From the IMG/VR virus record IMGVR_UViG_3300023174_003073, positions 106,987 through 170,986 of that record: a stretch of DNA of 64,000 nucleotides. The stretch is one strand, 5' to 3'. The number at the start of each line of letters is the position of its first letter. Positions within the stretch are counted from its first letter, which is position 1. This DNA is from a virus. A program made the position numbers and the translations under genes. The notes below the pieces were generated by a model. It did no database searches. It had not been told where the DNA came from and saw only the letters and a program-made list of their open reading frames with translations. Of the stretch, positions 49,658 through 56,906 are shown piece after piece.

Positions 49658-50221
49658 TTCTTCTAATAAGTTCATATGAACAACTACCAAGTGTGCGTAG
49701 GCAATAGCATGACTTTTCTTAAAGCTATACCCATCAATATTCTTCTCCCACACTGTCTCCGCAACTTCTTTCCAAGATAATCCAATTAAATGCTTTTTAG
49801 CAGGTCGAATGATTGCTAGCATCATAGCAAGTCTCGGTATGCTATTGATAGGTTCTAACATCTTTTGCATACTATAATAATGATTGCTCAAGTGAATTAA
49901 TTGTTCCACGAATGTTTTGTCATTTAGTTTATCCCAATTAGGTTCACGCATCAATTCAATTAGATGCTGTTCGTCACGTACTTTATCATATACATGAACA
50001 TTCAAAAAGTCTAGTTTGAGATACCCTCGTTGGTCTGCTTCACTATAGTCTATATTAGCCATGTCAAGTAATGCATCGTATGGAACTTCTGTTACATAGA
50101 TACCTGTTGCATGTTTACGAATAGGGTTTGCTCTACGCATTGCCGCAGGAACATGAGATATATATTGTAAAATATTATCTCTGTTCCCGAAGTCAATATC
50201 AATATCAGACTGAAACTTCAT
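49628..50221 (-). CDS. DnaE-like polymerase fragment, catalytic palm half
   Basis: 197 residues that read like a condensed family-C polymerase. It opens with DIDIDFGNRDNI (Asp6, Asp8), equivalent to the E. coli DnaE PDFDVDF motif; then KHATGIYVTEVPYDAL (DnaE HAAGVVI), LKLDFLN (Asp71, equivalent to Asp555 in KFDFLG), LAMMLAIIRPAKKHLIG (IALVALYRPGP) and YSFKKSHAIAYAHLVV (GFNKSHAxAYxxxxY). All three catalytic aspartates are apparently present, but spacing between motifs is roughly half that of DnaE. The preceding palm segment is encoded separately at 9735-10241. Early operon; overlaps the sugar reductase gene by 17 bases. Confidence 0.72.
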   Translation of the reverse strand: MKFQSDIDIDFGNRDNILQYISHVPAAMRRANPIRKHATGIYVTEVPYDALLDMANIDYSEADQRGYLKLDFLNVHVYDKVRDEQHLIELMREPNWDKLNDKTFVEQLIHLSNHYYSMQKMLEPINSIPRLAMMLAIIRPAKKHLIGLSWKEVAETVWEKNIDGYSFKKSHAIAYAHLVVVHMNLLEELGHSLNESN

Positions 50222-50999
50222 TATATTTTGGTATGCAAACGTTTAGTGCTGATTCAAGGCTTTGAATTGGAAAAACAGATTCTAGTTTAACAGTGTTTAA
50301 CACACAATTACTACGCGGTGCAACTACTGCTTTTGCAAATTCTTCTTTAGTAAACCATTCTTTCTTTAAACCAAGTTTATCTGCTAACTCTTTTGTTGTC
50401 GCCGAGCCATGATTGCAAACATTATACAATCCTTTTGGTATTGTCTTATAATTGTTTGCAAACTCAACTGCAACTTTAGCAACATCAGGAACATAACTTA
50501 AACTGTTTTCATAATCAATAAGTTTGTCGTAACGTGCTAACTTACTGAACAAATTCTTGGGGTCATGGTCATCGCTGAATGGCATGCGAATACGCAATAG
50601 ATAACTCTTATTCATATAGGGCTCTAATAGTTTTTGTTCTAGTGCTTTACTACCGCTATAGAAACTACCATTATTAAAGTTGAAGTTAGGTTCATCTAAT
50701 TCAGTGTAATGCTTTTCATACCCGGTATATACACAGCCACTGCTGATATGTACAATGGGACATTTCTCAGTTTGTTCTAAGAACAATGGATACAACACAT
50801 TGCCATCAATTGTTTCTTGTTTGTAAATCTCACACGCATCCACGTTAGGCACACCAGTAAACCCGGTAGCATTAATGATTGCTCGTTTGCCAGGTGGAAC
50901 AGGATCAGTATGTCTAATCCATGTGTGTTCTAAATTTTGTGCTTGTAATTCTTTTTGTATCGCTTTACCGATATATCCATGTCCAATAAGTACTATCAT
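50205..50999 (-). CDS. RmlD-like NAD(P)-dependent sugar reductase (SDR)
   Basis: 264 residues, extended short-chain dehydrogenase fold. The nucleotide-binding motif is GHGYIG at 6-11, followed by IINATGFTG, the catalytic Ser in VHISSGCVYTG (86-87) and the YSGSK active site (Tyr114, Lys118). It resembles dTDP-4-dehydrorhamnose reductase and nucleoside-diphosphate-sugar epimerases. With the cytidylyltransferase and RmlB-like genes directly upstream it forms a nucleotide-sugar cassette, perhaps modifying host surface glycans or phage components. Confidence 0.78.
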   Translation of the reverse strand: MIVLIGHGYIGKAIQKELQAQNLEHTWIRHTDPVPPGKRAIINATGFTGVPNVDACEIYKQETIDGNVLYPLFLEQTEKCPIVHISSGCVYTGYEKHYTELDEPNFNFNNGSFYSGSKALEQKLLEPYMNKSYLLRIRMPFSDDHDPKNLFSKLARYDKLIDYENSLSYVPDVAKVAVEFANNYKTIPKGLYNVCNHGSATTKELADKLGLKKEWFTKEEFAKAVVAPRSNCVLNTVKLESVFPIQSLESALNVCIPKYNEVSV

Positions 51000-51484
51000 A
51001 GTTGTCCTTTATATCTTTCTATAATTTCTGGGCTATGCTGAGCCGGTGCATTTGCACTTGTGTCTTTTTGTTTTTCCAATTCATAAACACGCTTACGCAA
51101 TTCACTAGAACTGTAATTGTGTTGTCTCTTATGATAATGCAATTCAATGCTATTGTCAATACAATATTGCTTTCCGGTAAAATCTCTATTGAGATATTCT
51201 TCACTTAGGAAACGAATATTAATAGTTTGGGTCATTAACATTTGTAGTAAATCGTATTCAGTTGAGTATACCAAAATCTCATCAACATACTTACATGCCT
51301 GCAATTGCACATAGCGTTCATATACACTTTGACATGGTTTGTTTTTAACACCCGGTCTATCAATTGTGGGATCAACTTGTAGTGCAACTATTAAATAGTC
51401 GCACAATTCTTTTTCCATCTTTAACATTGTTACATGTCCGGCATGAAACAAATCAAAACTGCTACAATTAAATCCTATTTTCAT
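50996..51484 (-). CDS. Cytidylyltransferase-fold nucleotidyltransferase
   Basis: 162 residues with the HIGH-type motif FDLFHAGHVTML (His14, His17), KNKPCQSVYERYVQLQAC, and the C-terminal SSSELRKRV, as in glycerol-3-phosphate cytidylyltransferases and the RfaE C-terminal domain. It would transfer CMP or AMP to a sugar or polyol phosphate. Overlaps RmlD-like by 4 bases and RmlB-like by 17 bases. The exact substrate cannot be told from sequence. Confidence 0.82.
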   Translation of the reverse strand: MKIGFNCSSFDLFHAGHVTMLKMEKELCDYLIVALQVDPTIDRPGVKNKPCQSVYERYVQLQACKYVDEILVYSTEYDLLQMLMTQTINIRFLSEEYLNRDFTGKQYCIDNSIELHYHKRQHNYSSSELRKRVYELEKQKDTSANAPAQHSPEIIERYKGQL

Positions 51485-52391
51485 TTTTATACCATTCTAT
51501 TGTTTTTTTCAAACCTACACCTAATGAATGTGATACATTCCAATCTGTGTCACGTAATACTAAACTGATATCAGTACTATATCTCATATCATGTCCCGGT
51601 CTATCATTTACGTATGTAATTAAATCAGTACTTGATTCCATCAAATTCAATATTTGTTTAACCAAATCAATGTTTTTGATTTCACAATCGCCACCAATAC
51701 AGTATCTATCTTGCTTGTTGTCTAGCTGAGAAATTTTATAAATTGCATCACATGTATCTTCTACATAAATCCAATCACGAACCTGTAAACCCTGACCATA
51801 CACCGGAATACTTTTATTCTGTAAAATATTAGAGATTGTTTTGGGAATCATCTTTTCAGTGTGTTGATATGGTCCATAGTTATTACTGCTATTAATAATA
51901 ACACCCTTCATACCGTATGTGTTTTTAAACGCGGTTACAAAATGTTCAGCACTTGCCTTACTAGCAGAGTATGGATTATGAGGATCAATTTGTGATTGTT
52001 CATTGAACTTATATGGCTCTGCAACTTCTCCAAATACTTCATCAGTTGAGATATGTATGAACTTAACATTTTTATTACGGAAATAATTCAATAGATTGAT
52101 AGTACCGTGAATGTTTGATTTTACAAAAGGTTGAACATCGTTTATTGAATTGTCTACGTGACTTTCTGCGGCAAAGTGATAAACTTCTGTAAAAGAAAAT
52201 CTATCTAATTCTTTTAAAGAATGTTCGTCTGCAATATCAATAACTGCATAGTTAACTGATAACTTCTTCAATGCTTCTGGATTGCTTGCATAGGTTAATT
52301 TGTCAATGACAAATATATCTTTTTTCTTTTCTAATAAGTATTTGACAAAGTTCAAACCAATGAACCCAGCACCGCCTGTTACTAATATCAT
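51468..52391 (-). CDS. dTDP-glucose 4,6-dehydratase-like enzyme (RmlB family)
   Basis: 307 residues, shorter than E. coli RmlB (361). Rossmann motif GGAGFIG at 6-12, HFAAESHVDNSI, catalytic Thr116-Asp117-Glu118 (HISTDEVFGE) and YSASK with Tyr141 and Lys145. The substrate region RPGHDMRYSTD near the C-terminus is conserved. It would convert an NDP-hexose to the 4-keto-6-deoxy form, which RmlD-like at 50205 could reduce. Overlaps the exonuclease stop by 4 bases. Confidence 0.88.
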   Translation of the reverse strand: MILVTGGAGFIGLNFVKYLLEKKKDIFVIDKLTYASNPEALKKLSVNYAVIDIADEHSLKELDRFSFTEVYHFAAESHVDNSINDVQPFVKSNIHGTINLLNYFRNKNVKFIHISTDEVFGEVAEPYKFNEQSQIDPHNPYSASKASAEHFVTAFKNTYGMKGVIINSSNNYGPYQHTEKMIPKTISNILQNKSIPVYGQGLQVRDWIYVEDTCDAIYKISQLDNKQDRYCIGGDCEIKNIDLVKQILNLMESSTDLITYVNDRPGHDMRYSTDISLVLRDTDWNVSHSLGVGLKKTIEWYKNENRI

Positions 52392-52951
52392 TTTTTACTC
52401 TCCACTAATCCTGCTTTTATTAATTTCATATATGCTTTCTGTACAACAATAGCCTGCCGTTCAGCATCTTCTACTGCCTTGTGACTTGTAACATGTCCAC
52501 CGTCTTTTAGACTTACTCCAGTAATATCAAATAATGTTCGTGTATCTCTTACTGTATAGAAAGCCCAGGGTATTGGATTAGGTCTAGTTGATGTTTGTCT
52601 TAGTGCTGACTCCATGACAACAACGTCAAAAGGTGCACCATGCGACCACACAGCACGACGGTTCCAACAAAACTTATATAGTTTCTCCATACAGTCAGAT
52701 AATGATTCACGTCCAGAATCTCCCATAGCTTCTTCTTGTGCAGCCACACTTTGAGTACTCCACCAACGCAATGTATCTTCATTGATACTACGGTTGTAGA
52801 TTTCAGTTTGATCCTCAATAGTAGGTCGTAGTTCTAATCGTTCTACTACACCAGAGCCTTTAGGATCGAATCGTACAGCACCGATAGTAAGTATAACACA
52901 ATCAGGTGTTGTGTTCAAACTTTCAATGTCAATCATCACATCGTTTGCCAT
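52388..52951 (-). CDS. DexA-like 3'-5' exonuclease
   Basis: 187 residues of the DnaQ-like DEDDh fold. Asp8 and Glu10 in DVMIDIESL, the TIGAVRFDP strand, LRWWSTQSVAAQEEAM (as T4 DexA WWKNQSPEA), a third acid in GAPFDVVVME, and HxAxxDAxxQ in SHKAVEDAERQ. T4 DexA (227 residues) degrades DNA from 3' ends. It lies between the small-protein array and the sugar cassette in the same early operon. Confidence 0.82.
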   Translation of the reverse strand: MANDVMIDIESLNTTPDCVILTIGAVRFDPKGSGVVERLELRPTIEDQTEIYNRSINEDTLRWWSTQSVAAQEEAMGDSGRESLSDCMEKLYKFCWNRRAVWSHGAPFDVVVMESALRQTSTRPNPIPWAFYTVRDTRTLFDITGVSLKDGGHVTSHKAVEDAERQAIVVQKAYMKLIKAGLVESKK

Positions 52952-52952
52952 A

Positions 52953-53198
52953 TTATTGCCACCTTAATAGAAACATCATAAAGTCTGATTCTTGTAAAAA
53001 AGTTATACTGTTTGAATCATCAATATTATCAGTCCAACGAACTGCTTCTAACTTTTCATTGTATCCAGGCTTGCCGAATGTTTTCTTACACCACTTCTGC
53101 ATATCTTTGTTGGTGTGTTCAATACTGCGAACCCAACTCACAGTATAGAATGTGGTAGCTGAGCCAGGATAGATATATTTCTTTTGAGTTAGTTCCAT
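52953..53198 (-). CDS. LRW-array small protein 1 (81 aa)
   Basis: 81 residues from the ATG at 53198, which shares a base with the upstream stop (TAATG); an upstream in-frame GTG is rejected. Family features: aromatic/basic middle (WCKKTFGKPG) and C-terminus SDFMMFLLRWQ. The codons for LRWQ read TTAAGGTGGCAA, so an AGGTGG lies immediately before the exonuclease ATG. Function unknown. Confidence 0.7.
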   Translation of the reverse strand: MELTQKKYIYPGSATTFYTVSWVRSIEHTNKDMQKWCKKTFGKPGYNEKLEAVRWTDNIDDSNSITFLQESDFMMFLLRWQ

Positions 53199-53473
53199 TA
53201 GTTTTTCCACATCTCATACATAAATTTTAACTTATCGTCCCATACCTCAATTATTAATAATTCACTTATCCACATAAAGTCCCAGCCTGAACCACGATGC
53301 CCCATATTTCTACGACACCATTTAATATGTTCATTAGGATAACCTTTGTGATGGCGATAATCAATTTTATAAATGGTCTTACTACCAGACGTAGTTACTT
53401 CACTGCGGTCAAAGTTTGGCGCCTGGATAATAGGTGAAATATAAGTGTATGCGTTTGTTGTGGATATTGCCAT
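53198..53473 (-). CDS. LRW-array small protein 2, divergent (91 aa)
   Basis: 91 residues. Has the family middle (IKWCRRNMGHRGSG) but a divergent C-terminus (LKFMYEMWKN) without the LRW codons. ATG overlaps the upstream TAA by one base. Function unknown. Confidence 0.62.
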   Translation of the reverse strand: MAISTTNAYTYISPIIQAPNFDRSEVTTSGSKTIYKIDYRHHKGYPNEHIKWCRRNMGHRGSGWDFMWISELLIIEVWDDKLKFMYEMWKN

Positions 53474-53691
53474 TATTGATATTTTAGTGTAAACCAGGTT
53501 GCAAGTGATTCTTTATAGAATTTGAATACAGTGTATCTATTGTACACGTTATCTCCACTCCAGTCATTAAAAACGGGCTTATGATATTCAAAATCAAATT
53601 CAATACCTTGAAGATATCCTTTACTACGCAACTCACGTACTATTTCCATAATCTCGTTGGGTTGTTTATCTATTAAAGTTACAGTTATCAT
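53473..53691 (-). CDS. LRW-array small protein 3 (72 aa)
   Basis: 72 residues ending YKESLATWFTLKYQ, the family C-terminus with Lys-Tyr for Arg-Trp. The N-terminal half differs (IMEIVRELRSKGYLQGIEFD). Start and upstream stop overlap as ATGA. No function recognised. Confidence 0.65.
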   Translation of the reverse strand: MITVTLIDKQPNEIMEIVRELRSKGYLQGIEFDFEYHKPVFNDWSGDNVYNRYTVFKFYKESLATWFTLKYQ

Positions 53692-53909
53692 TGTGGAAAT
53701 TTTATTAAAAAGAAACTAGCATAGCTTTCATTTTCAAATGTAAGAGTCCAATATCTATTAGATACTCCCGGATCCCATTGTTGTTTTGCTAACCAGCCCT
53801 GTCCACCGATACTGTTATGAATATAATGCAATCTAGGCCCAATATTTTTTACTAGCCATCGTTCTTCCCATGCATCTAATCCATTTTTAAGTTTGATAGT
53901 TATAGCCAT
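53688..53909 (-). CDS. LRW-array small protein 4 (73 aa)
   Basis: 73 residues from the ATG at 53909 just after the stop of the preceding gene. Contains WEERWLVKNIGPRLHY, a Gly-rich turn (IGGQGW) and the C-terminus NESYASFFLIKFPQ. A variant terminus of the family. Function unknown. Confidence 0.62.
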   Translation of the reverse strand: MAITIKLKNGLDAWEERWLVKNIGPRLHYIHNSIGGQGWLAKQQWDPGVSNRYWTLTFENESYASFFLIKFPQ

Positions 53910-53910
53910 C

Positions 53911-54102
53911 TTATTCCCAGCGCATCCTAAACCAAAATGCATCTTTGTTGTCACCAAAATGATAATCCGCTTCTGACCTACCCTCATCTTCAACGTCCCA
54001 ATGCCAAGTTTCACTAAGATAACTCTTACAATGTTCTCTAGCCCACTGTGCTGGAGTTTCTTTATTATGGGATCTAAGTGGTAGTGTTATAGTATGTCTC
54101 AT
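53911..54102 (-). CDS. LRW-array small protein 5 (63 aa)
   Basis: 63 residues from the ATG at 54102 (ATGA overlap with the upstream stop, AGGTGG five bases ahead). Contains WAREHCKSYL, a Trp-rich middle and the C-terminus NKDAFWFRMRWE. The shortest confident member. Function unknown. Confidence 0.68.
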   Translation of the reverse strand: MRHTITLPLRSHNKETPAQWAREHCKSYLSETWHWDVEDEGRSEADYHFGDNKDAFWFRMRWE

Positions 54103-54338
54103 TGCCACCTCAACACAAATAAAATATACTCTTGTTCACACAAGAACTTGAATCTAAATGCATCACCTTCTCCGCCTTCTACAAAGATCCGCGGATGCTT
54201 GCGTTCTTCACGCAACCAGTGACTTGCTTTAAAATAAGTTTGATAATCAGGTACAGTAGCATAAATCCATTTGTTGCGCCTACATTGAGGCTTGTGACGG
54301 CAAAAGTCTTCCTGTGTTAGCGTGGTAGTTTCCGTCAT
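54099..54338 (-). CDS. LRW-array small protein 6 (79 aa)
   Basis: 79 residues from the ATG at 54338, which overlaps the upstream stop as ATGA. Contains YFKASHWLREERKHPRIF and the C-terminus EQEYILFVLRWQ. Its last codons (TTGAGGTGGCAATGA) contain the RBS and start of the next gene. Function unknown. Confidence 0.7.
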   Translation of the reverse strand: MTETTTLTQEDFCRHKPQCRRNKWIYATVPDYQTYFKASHWLREERKHPRIFVEGGEGDAFRFKFLCEQEYILFVLRWQ

Positions 54339-54640
54339 TGCCACCTCAGCAAAAACCATTCACAATCTGGTTTGTCTCTAAACCAAAACTTAGCATTGTT
54401 TGCATACCATCTATCTCCGGGAGTCCATACTCCAGGAGCGCCGGGTGTGCCGCTTGGTCCAAATATGTTAACACACCAAGCAGTCATTTTGTTCCATTCA
54501 TTCGGTGATACTATGGGGTCAATCTGATGATAGGGCATGTCGTAGGCATATCCTATGCCTACATAGTTAACACTACGGTATGCGGCCCAGCCACCGTTAG
54601 CTCCGTATAACTTATTAGTCATTTGCTTTTTCTTAATCAT
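54335..54640 (-). CDS. LRW-array small protein 7 (101 aa)
   Basis: 101 residues, the longest member. From the ATG at 54640 (ATGA overlap). Contains WNKMTAWCVNIFGPSGTPGA, close to the WCxxxFGxxG core of the family, then FWFRDKPDCEWFLLRWQ. The end encodes the RBS of the next gene. Function unknown. Confidence 0.7.
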   Translation of the reverse strand: MIKKKQMTNKLYGANGGWAAYRSVNYVGIGYAYDMPYHQIDPIVSPNEWNKMTAWCVNIFGPSGTPGAPGVWTPGDRWYANNAKFWFRDKPDCEWFLLRWQ

Positions 54641-54942
54641 AGCCACCTCAGGCTAAACCATTCAGCCTCTTTTTTAGACTTGAATATAAATGTTTTTCCT
54701 CTGGATAAAAAACCTCTTTTACAATTTTTTGTTACCCAATCTCTAAGTTCAATTGATTTTTCTATACTTCCTAATGTTAGTAACTCAACAGTGTACCAAC
54801 CTGAATCAATCAATAAGTCTTTCATAATATCAAAGTCCATTTGCTCAGATAATTCTCTAGCTTTGTCCTCAGCTATTTGTTCTTCTAATTTAAGTCTGTT
54901 ATATGCACTTGCCGCATTAGCCGCATCGTATATATGTTTCAT
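54637..54942 (-). CDS. LRW-array small protein 8 (101 aa)
   Basis: 101 residues. The N-terminal half is a charged helix (AASAYNRLKLEEQIAEDKAR), then LRDWVTKNCKRGFLSRGKTF and the terminus SKKEAEWFSLRWL. ATG overlaps the stop of the micro-lipoprotein (ATGA). Function unknown. Confidence 0.7.
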   Translation of the reverse strand: MKHIYDAANAASAYNRLKLEEQIAEDKARELSEQMDFDIMKDLLIDSGWYTVELLTLGSIEKSIELRDWVTKNCKRGFLSRGKTFIFKSKKEAEWFSLRWL

Positions 54943-55091
54943 TTCTTTTTATTAACAATGTCAGGTGTAATGGCATCAATCGTATTAACTGTAGTCTTTA
55001 TTGCATAAACTGCGGTAGTACCGGCAGCATCAGCGATAGCAAGTACAGTACAACCTTGCAAACATAAAATGATTGGTAAAAATATTTTCAT
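54939..55091 (-). CDS. Micro-lipoprotein (50 aa)
   Basis: 50 residues with a signal peptide ending in a lipobox: MKIFLPIILCLQGC, so Cys14 would be lipid-modified after cleavage. The mature part is 37 residues (TVLAIADAAG ... ITPDIVNKKK). Both ends overlap neighbours as ATGA. Small phage lipoproteins act in lysis (outer spanins), superinfection exclusion or membrane takeover; its early-operon position favours the latter two. Confidence 0.65.
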   Translation of the reverse strand: MKIFLPIILCLQGCTVLAIADAAGTTAVYAIKTTVNTIDAITPDIVNKKK

Positions 55092-55345
55092 AGATATTTT
55101 AAAACAAAGAATAGATATTTCTTTTCGTCAACAACTTCATAGGTTTCAGTTAGGTGGCCCTCATTAGAATAAATGATTCTAATTCCAAATGTTTGTAACA
55201 TCCATTGATTAAACAATAAGCTAGAATCTTTCCTATCAAATTCAGCTTTCAATTTTCGTACAGCCGCCCAATACTTCCATCTTCTAGCTTTTCGGTCACG
55301 ATCCCATTCTTCAAAAGATTCATCTGCCGGATTGAAACCTCTCAT
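55088..55345 (-). CDS. LRW-array small protein 9 (85 aa)
   Basis: 85 residues, basic N-terminal half (FEEWDRDRKARRWKYWAAVR) then FNQWMLQTFGIRIIY and the family-type terminus EKKYLFFVLKYL. Overlaps the amidotransferase-like gene by 4 bases. Function unknown. Confidence 0.65.
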   Translation of the reverse strand: MRGFNPADESFEEWDRDRKARRWKYWAAVRKLKAEFDRKDSSLLFNQWMLQTFGIRIIYSNEGHLTETYEVVDEKKYLFFVLKYL

Positions 55346-55986
55346 CGTTGCATTAGTTCGTTTGCAAAATTTAATAGAAGTTTGTGATGTTTACCGTCAT
55401 GGTAATGTGCTTTCATCCAGCTATAACTTTCATACCAGAATGGTTGACTTTCTGGGTGGCACCCAATCAATCCTAATCTGTTCTGAAATATAGCCATTGC
55501 GTCTCCATTACTATAAGTAGCAACTGTCTCAAACTTTGTGTCATCGCCCACTAACGCACATCCATCATACCAGAACATTTTCATTGGTTCGCCTCTCCAA
55601 GTGATAGGCATGTTCTTTGCATGTGGTCTTCGTGTGTCAGTTCCAGGACGTTTGAGATATTGTACAGCATCTACGCCGTCAAGTAAAGAGAAATAGTGTG
55701 AACCTGCCCAGTATGCGCCCATGCATATGCCCAGATATCTTCCACCGTTGTTAACAAAATCAATTACACGTTTTCCATTGTGTTGAAATAGTTTCTCGTA
55801 GCTATCGCTATCTCCAAACCCACCGGGAACAGCTATCATATCAACTCCTTTAAAGAAGTCTTTTTCTAATGCATTCTTGGAAAATAGTTTGAAGTTGTAC
55901 TGAGAATCCAAAGAACTGATTATTCCGTTGGAACTCTGTACTGAGCATTTTGGGTCTGCTACGAAAAGTGCGATTGTTGGTTTCAT
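55342..55986 (-). CDS. BPL_N-type glutamine amidotransferase-like protein
   Basis: 214 residues of class I GATase fold, best fit to the domain at the N-terminus of biotin-protein ligases (BPL_N). AVPGGFGDSDSYEKLF, the nucleophile elbow YLGICMGAYWAG (Cys88) and the His-x-Glu pair in IGCHPES (His177, Glu179) complete a Cys-His-Glu triad. It could hydrolyse or transfer an amide or act on a peptide; the substrate is unknown. The only enzyme inside the small-protein array; a CTAAATAT promoter-like site lies 7 bases before the ATG. Confidence 0.72.
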   Translation of the reverse strand: MKPTIALFVADPKCSVQSSNGIISSLDSQYNFKLFSKNALEKDFFKGVDMIAVPGGFGDSDSYEKLFQHNGKRVIDFVNNGGRYLGICMGAYWAGSHYFSLLDGVDAVQYLKRPGTDTRRPHAKNMPITWRGEPMKMFWYDGCALVGDDTKFETVATYSNGDAMAIFQNRLGLIGCHPESQPFWYESYSWMKAHYHDGKHHKLLLNFANELMQR

Positions 55987-55993
55987 TAGTATA

Positions 55994-56001
55994 ATATTTA
56001 G
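55994..56001 (-). promoter_or_regulatory. Possible late-type promoter (CTAAATAT)
   Basis: Minus-strand CTAAATAT 7 bases before the ATG of the amidotransferase-like gene, within one of the few gaps (34 bases) in this operon. Confidence 0.35.
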
Positions 56002-56020
56002 TCAGTGAAATATTACACTA

Positions 56021-56257
56021 TTATAACCACCTCAAGCTAAAATGTATAGCGTCTTTCTCGTCTTGGAAATAAAAATCCATATATTCTTCGGTAGGATGAG
56101 TACTATATTTGTCTCCTGGCAACCCAAACTGTTCCATTGCCCATATGCAGGTTTCATCCCATCGGGTTATAGAATCACCCTTCTTCCAAGGTATACGTAC
56201 TTTAGTAGCCTGCAATACGAAGGGTGTCTCTGATTTGTTGTTTAAGGTCTGGTTCAC
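56021..56257 (-). CDS. LRW-array small protein 10 (78 aa)
   Basis: Up to 78 residues from a GTG at 56257 that overlaps the upstream gene by 56 bases; a TTG at 56215 giving 64 residues is an equal alternative. Clear family layout: WDETCIWAMEQFGLPG, then DFYFQDEKDAIHFSLRWL. The LRWL codons contain GAGGTGG, but the next ATG is 35 bases away. Function unknown. Confidence 0.65.
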   Translation of the reverse strand: MNQTLNNKSETPFVLQATKVRIPWKKGDSITRWDETCIWAMEQFGLPGDKYSTHPTEEYMDFYFQDEKDAIHFSLRWL

Positions 56258-56906
56258 GATGAAATTTTAATGCCCATTGTTCTGGATTTATATAATCGAT
56301 TACGATTTTCACATGTTCTGGATTTAATGTTTCCAGAAATTTAGTTCCACTATCACTACAATATAGCATCCAAGGACTAATTTTCCCAGTAGTGATATTC
56401 AAACAAATTCTATTCACATTTCCGTATCGTAGGATATCATGAGGTTGAATTTTATCTGTCTCTGCTAGATTGATACAAGTCTCAACACTACGATGTATTG
56501 CATCAAATGGATCTTCATGTCGTAGATATTCTATCAAAAATTTAGTATAGGTAACATCGCTATTCCAACTATCAATTTTAATATTGTTCTTTAATAACCA
56601 ATCAACATATCTACCGACATTAATAACGTTAACTTCTGCACAATAATTACCAAACTTTACAAATGCAATGTAATATGCATTCTTAATGAATTCTTCATAT
56701 GTTTTATTTTTGGTCTTACTCATGCTATTCTTAGCATAGAATTGTAACCAAGACTGAAAGCCCAATCTATTGCCTAGATGGTCACGATTTTGCCAACGCT
56801 GTTTCTGTTCACAGATATGGCTAAACAATGTTCGCTCTCTTACAAACTCTCGTTTGCAAAATTCGCAACTATGTTTAATTTCAACCGTTTCCGTGGTCTT
56901 TTTCAT
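56202..56906 (-). CDS. Zinc-finger-containing conserved protein (234 aa)
   Basis: 234 residues. An N-terminal zinc-finger-like motif, HSCEFCKREFVRERTLFSHI, supplies two Cys and one His, with a further Cys three residues later (HICEQKQ), a C2HC layout. A helical body follows (EEFIKNAYYIAFVKFGNY, VGRYVDWLLKNNIKID, GKISPWMLYCSDSG). It overlaps the gp62-like gene by 26 bases. Nucleic-acid binding is likely; no specific role recognised. Confidence 0.62.
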   Translation of the reverse strand: MKKTTETVEIKHSCEFCKREFVRERTLFSHICEQKQRWQNRDHLGNRLGFQSWLQFYAKNSMSKTKNKTYEEFIKNAYYIAFVKFGNYCAEVNVINVGRYVDWLLKNNIKIDSWNSDVTYTKFLIEYLRHEDPFDAIHRSVETCINLAETDKIQPHDILRYGNVNRICLNITTGKISPWMLYCSDSGTKFLETLNPEHVKIVIDYINPEQWALKFHREPDLKQQIRDTLRIAGY

